Assembly: GCA_002457315.1 (NCBI GenBank)
Contig: NTKI01000002.1
Span: 1-64,000, forward strand
Length of the DNA stretch: 64,000 bases
DNA from: Rhodothermaeota bacterium MED-G19
GTDB taxonomy: Bacteria; Bacteroidota; Bacteroidia; Cytophagales; MED-G16
Direction: 5' to 3'
Shown here: positions 28,172 through 37,376 of the stretch, piece by piece
Layout: every line of letters begins with the position of its first letter
How positions within the stretch are numbered: position 1 is the first letter of the stretch
Notes under the pieces: generated by a model
Seen by the model: the letters and a program-made list of their open reading frames with translations, nothing else
Databases searched by the model: none
What the model was told of the DNA's origin: nothing
Program-made: the position numbers and the translations under genes

Positions 28172-29160
28172 CTTATTAACGCAGAAGCCCATGTAAACCC
28201 ACTGCCAAATGCAGCTAAACATAAAATATCTCCTTTTTTTAATCTTTTCTCATCTAAAGCTTCTTTTAAGGCAATTGGAATTGAAGCTGCAGTTGTATTC
28301 CCGTACTTCATTATGTTATTAAATACTTGTGAATTTGATAAGCCTAATCTACTTTGAATGTACTGACTTATCCTCAAATTAGCCTGATGAGGAATCAACA
28401 AGGATATGTCTTTTGAAGAAAGATTTGAATAATTTAATGCCTCATTAATAACTTCTTCAAATCTTAAAACAGCATTTTTAAAAACAAAATTACCATTCAT
28501 TTTTGGTGAATAACCTGTACCGTCTTCGGTTTTATCTTTAATGATTTTATCAATCCAAAATGTAGTAGCTGGTTTGATTAAAGCTAATTCCTCTGCATAT
28601 TTTCCTTCCGAATGAAGATGAGTTGATAAAATACCCGAACTACTTTTACTAGATGATAATACAACCGCACCTGCTCCATCTCCAAAAATTACTGAAACAG
28701 CTCTTCCACGTGATGTTTTATCTAAGCCTCCAGAATGAATTTCACTTCCGACTACTAAAATATTTCTATACATGCCAGACTTTATATATTGATCAGCAAT
28801 TGATAAGCTATAAAGAAAACCAGAACATTGATTTCTGACATCTAAAGCTCCAACTTCATTTATACCTAAATTTCTTTGTAACAATACACCAGATCCAGGA
28901 AAATAATAATCTGGACTTAATGTAGAAAATATTATAAAATCTATATCTGCATTTTTCAAACCTGCATCTTTAATAGCATTTTCAGCTGCATAAGTACCCA
29001 TTAATGATGTAGAAGTTTTGCTGTCATTAACCCATCTTCTTTCTTTTATTCCTGTCCTTTCTTGAATCCATTCATCTGATGTCTCCATTATTTCCTCTAA
29101 ATCCTTATTTTTTACAATATTTTCTGGAACATAATACCCGACCCCTGTAATCTTTGACAT
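28165..29160 (-). CDS. fabH: 3-oxoacyl-[acyl-carrier-protein] synthase III
   Basis: It condenses acetyl-CoA with malonyl-ACP to start fatty-acid synthesis. With ATG at 29160 the protein is 331 residues and the catalytic cysteine (RNQCSGFLYSL) is residue 112; the His (IPHQANLRISQ) and Asn (YGNTTAASIP) of the triad follow. TSDEWIQERTGIKERRW is the classic N-terminal signature. An ATG at 29166 is possible, but the promoter's start point would fall about there. It heads an operon with the MORN-repeat gene and cmk. Confidence 0.96.
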   Translation of the reverse strand: MSKITGVGYYVPENIVKNKDLEEIMETSDEWIQERTGIKERRWVNDSKTSTSLMGTYAAENAIKDAGLKNADIDFIIFSTLSPDYYFPGSGVLLQRNLGINEVGALDVRNQCSGFLYSLSIADQYIKSGMYRNILVVGSEIHSGGLDKTSRGRAVSVIFGDGAGAVVLSSSKSSSGILSTHLHSEGKYAEELALIKPATTFWIDKIIKDKTEDGTGYSPKMNGNFVFKNAVLRFEEVINEALNYSNLSSKDISLLIPHQANLRISQYIQSRLGLSNSQVFNNIMKYGNTTAASIPIALKEALDEKRLKKGDILCLAAFGSGFTWASALIRW

Positions 29161-29169
29161 TATCATAAT

Positions 29170-29198
29170 CAAAACTATATTTTTTTTTATTAATCAAA
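29170..29198 (-). promoter_or_regulatory. fabH operon promoter (TTTG-N17-TAGTTTTG)
   Basis: On the minus strand a TTTG (29195-29198) is followed after 17 bases by TAGTTTTG (29170-29177), fitting the Bacteroidota -33/-7 pattern. It is the most complete promoter I see in the window. The -7 box ends 9 bases before the fabH ATG, so the leader is only a few bases. The -33 lies inside the 3' end of the SRAP-like gene. Confidence 0.6.
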
Positions 29199-29882
29199 AA
29201 GAGAATAATTCCCATATTGGTTTAAACTGTCTTTTGGTTCTATTAAAGATTTATCATCAATATTTTTTTTATCAAAATAAGGTGAAACAATATGATTTGA
29301 AAAATCATTAAATTTTAAATTATTTGTAAATGGTAATATTTTTTTAAGGGTTGATTTTTTATCAAACCAAATATCAAAATATCTCATATCAAAAAACAAT
29401 GGGACACGGGATGTAAAACTCTTCCATTCTAAAGTTGACGGAGAAGTTAAAAAATAAAAATACATAAACTTATTTCCTGAGAAATCTTCAAAAGACTCTC
29501 TTATGCCTACACAATATGTTAACTTATCTTTTATATACTTAAAATAATATGGTCTTTTATCATTAGAATTAATATTTTTCCAAAAATAAAAACCATCACA
29601 AGGAATTAAACATCTATTGATTTTAAATTGATTAGTTAGAATATTACTTTTTTTTACTTTAGAAATATCAACATTTATTAATCTTTTAGCTAAAGTGTTA
29701 TTTCTTGAAAACTCATTATTTGATCCCCAATGATTAAGGGACACGTTCTCTTTATCAACAATTGTAATTATTGGTAGTTTTTTAGTTGGAAAAGCATTGT
29801 AAATAGGCTTAATTATATCCTTACCAATCTTAAAAGAATTTTGAACATATTTAATATTTATAAGAGTATACCTATTTATCAT
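29190..29882 (-). CDS. SRAP-family (YedK/HMCES-like) protein lacking catalytic residues
   Basis: The protein (230 residues from the ATG at 29882) has the SRAP plan: an N-terminus that lines up with MCGRY (here MINRYTL), RCLIPCDGFYFWK (canonical RCLIPADGFYEWK), then a sheet region and a SRVPLFFD segment (canonical HxRMP). Active SRAPs use Cys2 to trap abasic sites in ssDNA, with a Glu in GFYEW and a His before RMP. Here Cys2 is Ile, the Glu is Phe and the His appears to be Thr. A TTG start at 29948 would add residues before the position where Cys2 must be, so it does not rescue activity. It diverges from the E2 acyltransferase gene. Confidence 0.75.
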   Translation of the reverse strand: MINRYTLINIKYVQNSFKIGKDIIKPIYNAFPTKKLPIITIVDKENVSLNHWGSNNEFSRNNTLAKRLINVDISKVKKSNILTNQFKINRCLIPCDGFYFWKNINSNDKRPYYFKYIKDKLTYCVGIRESFEDFSGNKFMYFYFLTSPSTLEWKSFTSRVPLFFDMRYFDIWFDKKSTLKKILPFTNNLKFNDFSNHIVSPYFDKKNIDDKSLIEPKDSLNQYGNYSLFD

Positions 29883-29935
29883 TAGATAAAAATAATAATT
29901 TTCTTTAGTTAAATCCTTTAAATAAATTTTTGGAT

Positions 29936-29943
29936 TAAATTTG
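29936..29943 (+). promoter_or_regulatory. Putative E2 acyltransferase gene -7 element (TAAATTTG)
   Basis: It matches TAnnTTTG and ends 16 bases before the ATG at 29960, giving a leader of about 10 bases. It is two bases from the divergent SRAP-side element at 29946-29953, so the promoters would compete. Confidence 0.45.
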
Positions 29944-29945
29944 AG

Positions 29946-29953
29946 CAAAATTA
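29946..29953 (-). promoter_or_regulatory. Putative SRAP-like gene -7 element (TAATTTTG)
   Basis: The minus-strand octamer matches TAnnTTTG. Transcription starting just below 29946 would exclude the TTG at 29948 and favour the ATG at 29882, with a leader of about 60 bases. No good -33 is visible. Confidence 0.35.
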
Positions 29954-29959
29954 AAATAT

Positions 29960-31243
29960 ATGGCTGAAATAATCAGAATGCCAAAAATGAGTGACACAAT
30001 GGAAGAAGGTGTCATAGCTGGTTGGTTAAAGAAAGTTGGAGAAGAAGTAAAATCTGGAGACATATTAGCTGAAGTTGAGACTGACAAAGCTACAATGGAA
30101 TTAGAATCATATGATGATGGGTTTTTATTGCATATAGGAATTAATGAAGGGGAATCTGTGCCTGTAGATGGAGTAATCGCAATTATTGGAGAAAAAGATG
30201 AAGATGTATCAAGTATTCTTAACGAACTTAAGTCGGATGCAATAGAGCAAACTAAGAAAGAGATAGAAGAACCAGAGTCGACTCCTAGTGAAATAGAAGA
30301 TAAAAATATTCCTATTGAAGAAGTTAAAGAAGAAACTGATCCCGTTAAGGAGATTAAAGAAGATACAATTTCTGAAAATGATATTAGAGTTAAAGCATCT
30401 CCCCTAGCAAAAAAATTAGCAATAGAAAAAGGAATTAATATTTCTAAAGTATCTGGTTCTGGAGACGGTGGAAGAATAACTAAAAAAGATATTGAAAACT
30501 TTAGTCCTGTTTCATTTACAGATACTAAAAGCGAGCTTATTTTACCAAAAATTCACTCTGAAGAATCCTATGAAGAAATTCCTGTCTCTCAAATGAGAAA
30601 GACTATTTCAAAAAGACTTGCAGAGAGTAAATTTTCTGCTCCACATTTTTATCTTACTATGGAAATTGATATGAACAATTGCATAGAGGGACGAAAGAAA
30701 ATTAATGAATCTTCTGAAATAAAAATTTCATTTAATGATATAATACTTAAAGCTTGTGCAGTTGCATTAAGAAAACACCCAATGGTAAATTCTAGCTTTC
30801 TTGGAGATAAAATAAGAATAAACCATCATGTCCATATAGGTGTTGCTGTAGCTGTAGATGAGGGACTACTTGTCCCTGTAATTAGATTTGCTGATAATAA
30901 ATCATTATCTCATATTTCATCTGAGGTAAAATCGTTAGCAGGAAAGGCTAAATCAAAACAACTTCAATCATCAGATTGGGAAGGTAATACTTTTACTATT
31001 TCAAATCTAGGTATGTTTGGAATAGATGAATTCACTGCTATTATTAATCCTAATGATTCTTGTATATTGGCAGTAGGGGGAATAAGAAATACACCAGTTG
31101 TTAAAAACGGAGAAATTGTTCCTGGAAACTTAATGAAAGTAACATTATCTTGTGATCATAGAATTGTTGATGGTGCTACTGGCTCATCATTCCTTAAAAG
31201 CGTTAAAGAATTAATTGAAGACCCTATTAAAATTTTAGTATAA
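29960..31243 (+). CDS. Dihydrolipoamide acyltransferase (E2) of a 2-oxoacid dehydrogenase complex
   Basis: The 427 residues have one lipoyl domain (1-75; lipoyl Lys43 in [13 protein letters not shown]), an acidic linker rich in Glu/Lys/Pro, a peripheral subunit-binding domain (about 134-170, [20 protein letters not shown]) and the catalytic domain (about 195-427) with the active-site DHRIVDGA (His400, Asp404). It passes acyl groups from E1 to CoA. The start [17 protein letters not shown] resembles pyruvate dehydrogenase E2. The E1 partner is not adjacent; a fused E1 is encoded at 53537-55954. Only one lipoyl domain is present, where many pyruvate E2s have two. hslV follows after 2 bases. Confidence 0.93.
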   Translation: MAEIIRMPKMSDTMEEGVIAGWLKKVGEEVKSGDILAEVETDKATMELESYDDGFLLHIGINEGESVPVDGVIAIIGEKDEDVSSILNELKSDAIEQTKKEIEEPESTPSEIEDKNIPIEEVKEETDPVKEIKEDTISENDIRVKASPLAKKLAIEKGINISKVSGSGDGGRITKKDIENFSPVSFTDTKSELILPKIHSEESYEEIPVSQMRKTISKRLAESKFSAPHFYLTMEIDMNNCIEGRKKINESSEIKISFNDIILKACAVALRKHPMVNSSFLGDKIRINHHVHIGVAVAVDEGLLVPVIRFADNKSLSHISSEVKSLAGKAKSKQLQSSDWEGNTFTISNLGMFGIDEFTAIINPNDSCILAVGGIRNTPVVKNGEIVPGNLMKVTLSCDHRIVDGATGSSFLKSVKELIEDPIKILV

Positions 31244-31245
31244 CT

Positions 31246-31785
31246 ATGAATAAACTAATTAAATCAACAACAGTATGTGCTGTTTTAAAAGATAATAAAA
31301 TTGCTATTGGAGCAGATGGACAAGCTACCATGGGAAATACAGTAGCCAAAAGCAATGTAAATAAAATACGAGTTTTAAATGAAGGAAAAATTCTTGCAGG
31401 ATTTGCAGGTTCAACAGCAGATGCATTTACACTTATTGAAAGGTTTGAGGAAAAACTTTCAAAATATGGTGGAAACATGAAAAGGTCTGCAATCGAATTA
31501 GCTAAAGACTGGAGAATGGATAGATACTTAAGAAGGCTAGAGGCCATGATGATAGTAGCAGACAAAAACCAAATTCTTGTTATTTCTGGTACTGGGGATG
31601 TTTTAGAACCTGATAATAATATAGCTACAATTGGTTCAGGAAGTATGTATGCTCAATCAGCAGCAATTGCCTTAAAAGAAAATAATCCTAAAATGTCATC
31701 TGAAGAAATTGTTAAAAAAAGCTTAACAATTGCAGCTGATATTTGTATTTATACAAATCATAACATAGTTATAGAAAAACTTTAA
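31246..31785 (+). CDS. hslV: ATP-dependent protease proteolytic subunit HslV
   Basis: The 179-residue proteasome-beta-like threonine protease. It begins [14 protein letters not shown]; alignment places the catalytic N-terminal threonine at residue 8, so a 7-residue propeptide must be removed. [39 protein letters not shown] and [16 protein letters not shown] are diagnostic. It works with the ATPase HslU, which is not in this window. It starts 2 bases after the E2 gene and converges on the lipoprotein at 31799. Confidence 0.96.
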   Translation: MNKLIKSTTVCAVLKDNKIAIGADGQATMGNTVAKSNVNKIRVLNEGKILAGFAGSTADAFTLIERFEEKLSKYGGNMKRSAIELAKDWRMDRYLRRLEAMMIVADKNQILVISGTGDVLEPDNNIATIGSGSMYAQSAAIALKENNPKMSSEEIVKKSLTIAADICIYTNHNIVIEKL

Positions 31786-31798
31786 TTTTCTTTTATTA

Positions 31799-32851
31799 TT
31801 AATTTTCAATTGTTATGGATCCAACTCCACCTGTTGCTTCCCAAAAATTGTAAAGATGAGACCCATCATCTTCTTTTTTTGAAAACCATTCAGCAGTAGC
31901 ATCTACCCTATTCCACTCATCCTCAGTCAATGGATTATCTGTAAGTACAACAATCAACAACTTAAAATTTTTCTGTGCATTATTATTATTAGGAACTCTT
32001 TTTCCGAGAAAATCTTCCAAAGATCCTGGATTATAAGTTGTTCTAGTAGAAGCAGTAAAATCAAAGGTGTTATTATTTACAGCAAGAGATGTTATATCTG
32101 TAAACATGTCAAAGTCAGTGACAGATGAAAGTGGTAGCATACCCATAAGATATAATTCTAATTCATTATATGGTATGGAATTACCTCCATTAGCATTAGG
32201 TCCAAACGCATCAACAGTATATGAATTTCCACCATGCTCTACTAAAGAACTTTGTTTAAATCCCCCCAATTGTCCTTTTGTACTTCCTCCAGTAAACCCC
32301 CAGTGACTTCCATAAAGGGATGATGTTATGTTTGATCCAGCATTATCTACACTATGAGTTGGGAGAGCAAAATTTGCCCAATTATGTGCTACTTCATGAA
32401 GTGCGGGTCCATATTTTAAATATTCTAACGCAGTTAATTCCATCACAGCTTTTAGTTTACCTGAAGAACCATATTCAGCCGAATTATCATAAATATTTAA
32501 TCCTATGCCTTCGACATCATTAGAAACTCCAATCAAACTACCATAATATGAAGGAGATGATGGTTTATCAAGTTCATTCAAGACTAAAAAAATAAAATCG
32601 TATTTATCTGGAAATTTTTTGTAAATATCTTGAAAGAGGGCATGTCTTTTTTCTGTGTTATAAAAGTCATTATTATTTAACCAACTATTATACTCACTTG
32701 AACTCATAAGTAAAGAGGAAACTCTATTATTCGAATGTAACTCAAACTCATGTAAGGTATCCTCATCTGGATAAGGTAATATTTCATCCTCATCCTTTGA
32801 ACATGAAAATACTATTAATATAATTAATAAATAAAAAATTATTTTTTTCAC
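31799..32851 (-). CDS. Zincin-like lipoprotein (putative metallopeptidase)
   Basis: The 350-residue protein has a lipoprotein signal (FYLLIILIVFSC, lipid Cys about 17), followed by an Asp/Glu-rich tether. About residue 150 is ALHEVAHNWANF, an HExxH zinc-peptidase motif, with a candidate third ligand in YGSHWGFTGG some 30 residues on. The later part includes NELELYLMGMLP and a low-complexity Asn-rich stretch. I do not recognise a named family. It probably faces the periplasm or cell surface. It lies downstream of the DUF1080 gene on the same strand. Confidence 0.65.
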   Translation of the reverse strand: MKKIIFYLLIILIVFSCSKDEDEILPYPDEDTLHEFELHSNNRVSSLLMSSSEYNSWLNNNDFYNTEKRHALFQDIYKKFPDKYDFIFLVLNELDKPSSPSYYGSLIGVSNDVEGIGLNIYDNSAEYGSSGKLKAVMELTALEYLKYGPALHEVAHNWANFALPTHSVDNAGSNITSSLYGSHWGFTGGSTKGQLGGFKQSSLVEHGGNSYTVDAFGPNANGGNSIPYNELELYLMGMLPLSSVTDFDMFTDITSLAVNNNTFDFTASTRTTYNPGSLEDFLGKRVPNNNNAQKNFKLLIVVLTDNPLTEDEWNRVDATAEWFSKKEDDGSHLYNFWEATGGVGSITIEN

Positions 32852-32896
32852 AAATACTACATTTTATTTAGTTACAATTTTAATTCATTTTTTTAA

Positions 32897-33661
32897 TTAT
32901 AATTTTCTAATCCAAATATTTCTAAAACTGACTGGGTTGCTATGGTCTTGTAGCTTAATTGGTAACTTAGGAGGATGAGCTTTATATTCTGGATAACCAA
33001 TAAATTTTACATAGCCTTGAATTTGAGAGTTATTTTGAATTAAAACACCATTATGAAATACAGTAATGTATGCTGGTGATTCAACTCCACCTTTTTCATT
33101 AAAAACTGGAGCTTTAAATATTATATCATATGTCTGCCACTCACCAGGTTTTTTTGAAGCATTAACCAAAGGACTATGTTGTTTATATACACTACCAGCC
33201 TGACCATTAGAATAAGTCCTATTATCATAAGAGTCTAAAACTTGAATCTCATATCCAGTATCCCCATCTTCAGTGTTTTCCATAAAGTAAACTCCACTAT
33301 TACCTCTATTTTGACCATCTCCCTCAATTTTAACTGGAGACATAAATTCTACATGTAGCTGACAACTGCCAAAAACCTCTCTACTCAATATATCTCCTGT
33401 TCCAGGTTTTACAGTAAAATACCCATCTTTAACATCCCATTTTGCAGGGTCTCCATTTTTGTGAACCCATTTATCTAAATTTAATCCATCAAATAAAACA
33501 ATTGCATCTGAAGGAGCATCTCCGAAGGAATTTCCCGGAGTAACAATTTTTGGTTCAGGATCCCAAATTTCGCTTACTTCCCAGGCTGTCATTTTAACAT
33601 CTTGAGAATATATAATTCCAATCGTTAGAAAATATAAAGGTAATAGAATGCTTTTCTTCAT
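32897..33661 (-). CDS. Secreted DUF1080 (3-keto-disaccharide hydrolase-like) protein
   Basis: The 254 residues begin with a signal peptide (LLPLYFLTIGIIYSQ). The lectin/glucanase-like fold shows FDGLNLDKWVHKNG near residue 55, VKDGYFTVKPGTGDILS, a FMSPVKIEGDGQNRGNSGVYF strand pair, YEIQVLDSY and the terminal ISFRN-like PVSFRNIWIRKL. DUF1080 members include enzymes acting on 3-keto-glycosides; the activity here is inferred only from the fold. It sits 7 bases downstream of the large propeller gene at 33669, in one minus-strand run with the zincin-like lipoprotein. Confidence 0.88.
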   Translation of the reverse strand: MKKSILLPLYFLTIGIIYSQDVKMTAWEVSEIWDPEPKIVTPGNSFGDAPSDAIVLFDGLNLDKWVHKNGDPAKWDVKDGYFTVKPGTGDILSREVFGSCQLHVEFMSPVKIEGDGQNRGNSGVYFMENTEDGDTGYEIQVLDSYDNRTYSNGQAGSVYKQHSPLVNASKKPGEWQTYDIIFKAPVFNEKGGVESPAYITVFHNGVLIQNNSQIQGYVKFIGYPEYKAHPPKLPIKLQDHSNPVSFRNIWIRKL

Positions 33662-33668
33662 TTTTTAA

Positions 33669-36476
33669 TTAGTTAATTTCAAACTCAGTAATTGAGTATT
33701 CTTCTAAGTTAGTTACTTTTATTTTATACTTTCCTTTCGATAAATATTTTTCCTCATTTTGATTATACAAATTGTTTTCAATAAAATTTAACCCGTAATC
33801 TAATTTACGTTTTTCATTAAAAATCACTTCATCATTGCTAGTAATAGCTAAATCTATTTCCTGATCAGAATCAGAATAAATAACAAATTGTATAGAGGGT
33901 TCTATAGTTTGACCAGACCAGTTTTTCGAACCCCATCTATTTGAAAATTTTATCTTATCATTCTTGAAAAGATATAAGCTTTTGGATAATATAGTTTCAT
34001 CAATTTTTTGTAAATGAGACATATCAGCTATATAAACAGATCTGCCATGAGTACCAACTACTAAGTCATTATCCCTAGGGTGTATAACTAGGTCATGAAC
34101 AGGCGCACCAGATAATCCTTTTGAAAAGGGGCTAAACGTATTTCCAAAATCTAAAGATGCATATACACCATGATCTGTTCCAACATAAATCAAACTCTCA
34201 TTTTCATTATCCTCAATGATTACATTCACAGGTTCTGTCGGCAGGTTATGACCAATTTTACTCCAATTCAAACCATAATCTTCAGATACATATACCATTG
34301 GAGAGAAATCATCCCACCTATAACCATTTAATGCCAAATAGACTCTACTCTGTTTAAACTTGGAAGGGAAAATTCCGCTAACCCACATATCATTAGGTAA
34401 AGATGAAGAAATGTTATTCCAAGAGACACCTCCATCTTTAGAAACATGAACAAGACCATCATCACTACCAACATAAATCAGTCCAAATTTTAAATCTGAT
34501 TCAATTATAGTAGTTAAGGTTCCATAACTTACATTTCCTTTAATTCCCCCATTAGTTAAATCATTTGATAAAGTTTCAAAATTATCACCTTGATTAAGAG
34601 ATCTATGAAATTTATTTGATCCCATATATAAAATATCTTGATTATGTCTAGACAAATAAATTGGTGTCTCCCAATTCCATCTATATGGTCTCTCTCCAAG
34701 CTTATGGGATGGTGTTATTCTTTTTCTTTCTCCAGTTCTAGTATTAACTCTAGAATAATTACCAAACTGTGAGCCCGTATAAACAGTTTCGTTATCTCTA
34801 AAATCTATTTCTGTTTGCATTCCATCACCACCATAAATTGATTTCCATGGATATTTACCAGAACTATGCCATCTTAAGCTTGAGGTGTAATTTGATGGTC
34901 CCATCCAAACTCCATTATCTTGAAAACCACCGTAAACATTATAAGGTTTTTTCATATCGATATTTATGTCATAAAACTGACCAACCGAAGGACTATTATA
35001 TTTCATCCAATTATCTCCATCATCGTAACTAATATTTACGCCTCCATCATTACCAACAATTAAATGACCTGTTCTATTTGGATTTAACCATAAAGCATGG
35101 AAATCCCCGTGCATATTTTCATAATCAATTGATTCCCAAGTCTTACCATAATCATTTGATTTAACAATTGGGACTCCCATTGTATATACTTTAGCAGGGT
35201 TTTGAGGGTCAACCCTAATCTCTCCAAAATAATATCCATAAGAATAAAATAAATTAAATAAATCATCTTCATTGACTTTCTTCCACGTATTCCCATAATT
35301 TTCTGACATATAAACTTCCGCCCCAATTACAGGAGTATCATAAAGTAAAGTATTTGAATCTTCTAGATATTCTACCAATGAATAAGGTAGTATATCACCA
35401 TTTTTAATCATAGATCTTATTATAGAAACAGAATACTTTGAAGGAAAACGATTATCTCTTAAAAACTTGTTTATCTTCTTATTAGAAATTTTTAAAAAAT
35501 TTTCTACACTTATCTCTCTAAGTTGACCTTTAGTTAAATCATTATTAACATTAACTTCTTCAATTTCTTTTCTATCCTGATTATCTAGAATAGCATATAA
35601 AATATTTGGATTTGACCTAGAGATATCAAGGCCTATTCTACCAGTGCCTTCTGTATCGGGGAAGCCGCTAGATCCACCAGAAATTTCTAACCATGTTGAA
35701 CCACCATCTGTGGATTTATAAATACCTGACCCCAAACCAGCACCATCAAAATTCCAAGCTTTTCTATCTTTTTCCCACATAGAAGCATACAATATATTAG
35801 GATTTGATTCATCAATTATTAAATCAATTGCACCAGTCAGGTCATTTACATACAAAGTTTTTTTCCAAGTTTCTCCTCCATCAATAGATTTATAAACTCC
35901 TCTTTCAATATTTTTTGAATAAAGATGTCCAAGAGCTGCAACCCATAAAACCTTTGAATTATTAGGATGTATTATAATCCTTCCTATGTGATGTGAGTCA
36001 TCAAGTCCAATATGAGTCCAATTTTTTCCATTATCAACTGATTTATATATACCATTTCCAGAATAAGAGGACCTACTTGAATTATTTTCACCAGTACCAA
36101 CATATATTATATTTTCTTTCCAGTCAACTTTAATATCACCAATAGTCATAACCACTTGGTTATCAAATAAAGGTGAAAAAGTATTACCATGATTTCTTGT
36201 CTCCCATAAACCTCCAGAAGCATAAGCAACATAAAAATGTGTTGGATCTTCAGGATTAATATCTAGATCAACAACCCTACCACTCATAACGGTTGGACCT
36301 ACATTCCTAAAACTAATATTTTTAAGAAATGATATATTATTTAATTTACTGTTGTCAGAGTTAAATCTTTCAAGAGCTGATGTTGATTTAGGAAAAATAT
36401 TTTTTTTATTTTTTTTTTGTGCGTAGGAAAAATTAAAAATTAAGAGGAGAATAAATAAATTTAAAAGTTTAATCAT
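33669..36476 (-). CDS. Large secreted Asp-box beta-propeller protein (VPS10/sortilin-like)
   Basis: The 935-residue protein has a signal peptide (LLNLFILLLIFNFSYAQ). There are at least nine Asp-box-like turns (S-x-D-x-G-x-x-W/F), among them SVDNGKNWTHIG, SIDGGETWKKTL, STDGGSTWLEIS, SEDYGLNWSKIG and SLDFGNTFSPFS, arranged as in ten-bladed sortilin/VPS10 or exo-sialidase-like propellers. A C-terminal domain (about 835-935) is beta-rich. No type IX sorting domain is recognisable. The function is unknown; related proteins are annotated as glycosyl hydrolases on weak grounds. It is a diverged paralogue of the protein at 37377. Confidence 0.85.
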   Translation of the reverse strand: MIKLLNLFILLLIFNFSYAQKKNKKNIFPKSTSALERFNSDNSKLNNISFLKNISFRNVGPTVMSGRVVDLDINPEDPTHFYVAYASGGLWETRNHGNTFSPLFDNQVVMTIGDIKVDWKENIIYVGTGENNSSRSSYSGNGIYKSVDNGKNWTHIGLDDSHHIGRIIIHPNNSKVLWVAALGHLYSKNIERGVYKSIDGGETWKKTLYVNDLTGAIDLIIDESNPNILYASMWEKDRKAWNFDGAGLGSGIYKSTDGGSTWLEISGGSSGFPDTEGTGRIGLDISRSNPNILYAILDNQDRKEIEEVNVNNDLTKGQLREISVENFLKISNKKINKFLRDNRFPSKYSVSIIRSMIKNGDILPYSLVEYLEDSNTLLYDTPVIGAEVYMSENYGNTWKKVNEDDLFNLFYSYGYYFGEIRVDPQNPAKVYTMGVPIVKSNDYGKTWESIDYENMHGDFHALWLNPNRTGHLIVGNDGGVNISYDDGDNWMKYNSPSVGQFYDINIDMKKPYNVYGGFQDNGVWMGPSNYTSSLRWHSSGKYPWKSIYGGDGMQTEIDFRDNETVYTGSQFGNYSRVNTRTGERKRITPSHKLGERPYRWNWETPIYLSRHNQDILYMGSNKFHRSLNQGDNFETLSNDLTNGGIKGNVSYGTLTTIIESDLKFGLIYVGSDDGLVHVSKDGGVSWNNISSSLPNDMWVSGIFPSKFKQSRVYLALNGYRWDDFSPMVYVSEDYGLNWSKIGHNLPTEPVNVIIEDNENESLIYVGTDHGVYASLDFGNTFSPFSKGLSGAPVHDLVIHPRDNDLVVGTHGRSVYIADMSHLQKIDETILSKSLYLFKNDKIKFSNRWGSKNWSGQTIEPSIQFVIYSDSDQEIDLAITSNDEVIFNEKRKLDYGLNFIENNLYNQNEEKYLSKGKYKIKVTNLEEYSITEFEIN

Positions 36477-36528
36477 AATTGTAAGGGAATTAGGTTTACA
36501 TTGTTAATAAAAATTAAATATATAAAAA

Positions 36529-37209
36529 TTGCAGCTATTTTACACATCAAGGGCAGACACTACTGTTTTAGAACAAGATGAATTCATCCATTGCACTAAA
36601 GTATTAAGAAATAGAGAAAATGATAAAATTTTATTAACAGATGGAAATGGAAATTTATTTGAATCTAGAATATTAAAAATAAAAAAAAATCATTGTGAAA
36701 TTGAAAGTTTAAAAAAAATAAAAAGTATAGAAAAAAATAAAAAAAATCATCTTGTATTAGCTGCTATTAAAAATCAGAATAGATTAGAGTGGATGGTTGA
36801 GAAATTGACGGAAATAGGTATAGACGAAATTACATTTATTAAAACAACAAACTCTGAAAGATCTAAGATTAATTATAGTAGAATTGATAAAAAAATTATA
36901 TCAGCATTAAAACAATGCAAATCATTATTCAAACCAAAAATTAATAAAATAATCACTCTAAATGAGTTCTTAGGTTATGATTATGAAACTAGTAATAAAT
37001 ATATTGCTGACCTATCTTCAAAAACGAAAATGAAAAAAAACATTAAGGATAAAGTTTCTATAATTATGATAGGACCAGAAGGAGATTTTACAAGAAAAGA
37101 AATAGATATGATATATAAAAAAGGATATAAAAAAATAACATTAGGAAACCAAGTACTTAGATCTGAAACGGCTGCTGTTGTTGGAGGTTTTTTATTAGTA
37201 AATAATTAA
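36529..37209 (+). CDS. rsmE: 16S rRNA (uracil1498-N3)-methyltransferase
   Basis: It methylates U1498 of 16S rRNA. It is 226 residues with a TTG start: translation from 36529 gives MQLFYTS, the expected family start, and no ATG or GTG is well placed. The SPOUT-knot motifs are IMIGPEGDFTRKE, KITLGNQVLRSETAAV and VGGFLLV at the C-terminus. AIKNQNRLEWMVEKLTEIGIDEI is another family segment. It diverges from the propeller gene on the left and runs towards tRNA-Lys, which is on the other strand. Confidence 0.94.
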   Translation: MQLFYTSRADTTVLEQDEFIHCTKVLRNRENDKILLTDGNGNLFESRILKIKKNHCEIESLKKIKSIEKNKKNHLVLAAIKNQNRLEWMVEKLTEIGIDEITFIKTTNSERSKINYSRIDKKIISALKQCKSLFKPKINKIITLNEFLGYDYETSNKYIADLSSKTKMKKNIKDKVSIIMIGPEGDFTRKEIDMIYKKGYKKITLGNQVLRSETAAVVGGFLLVNN

Positions 37210-37213
37210 GAAG

Positions 37214-37286
37214 TGATTGGCCTGGGTCTCGAACCCAGGACCCTCTCCTTAAAAGGGAGATGCTCTACCAACTGAGCTAGCCAATC
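37214..37286 (-). tRNA. tRNA-Lys (anticodon TTT)
   Basis: The minus strand folds into a complete 73-nt cloverleaf. The 7-bp acceptor stem pairs GATTGGC with GCCAATC; the D arm has GCTCAGTTGGTAGAGC; the anticodon loop is CTTTTAA (anticodon TTT); the T arm is CTGGG-TTCGAGA-CCCAG; the discriminator is A. The 3' CCA is not encoded. It lies between rsmE and the second propeller gene and is transcribed towards rsmE. Confidence 0.97.
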
Positions 37287-37376
37287 ATCCAAACAATGGA
37301 ACGCGCAAAACTAGAAAATGTTATTGAAATTACAATAATGAGATTAATATTATTTGAAAATTGTTATATTAAAATA

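Noticed and set aside
29882-29948. TTG start at 29948 for the SRAP-like gene
   Set aside because: It would add 22 residues before the MINRY segment that aligns with the invariant MCGRY start, and the likely promoter start lies within it.
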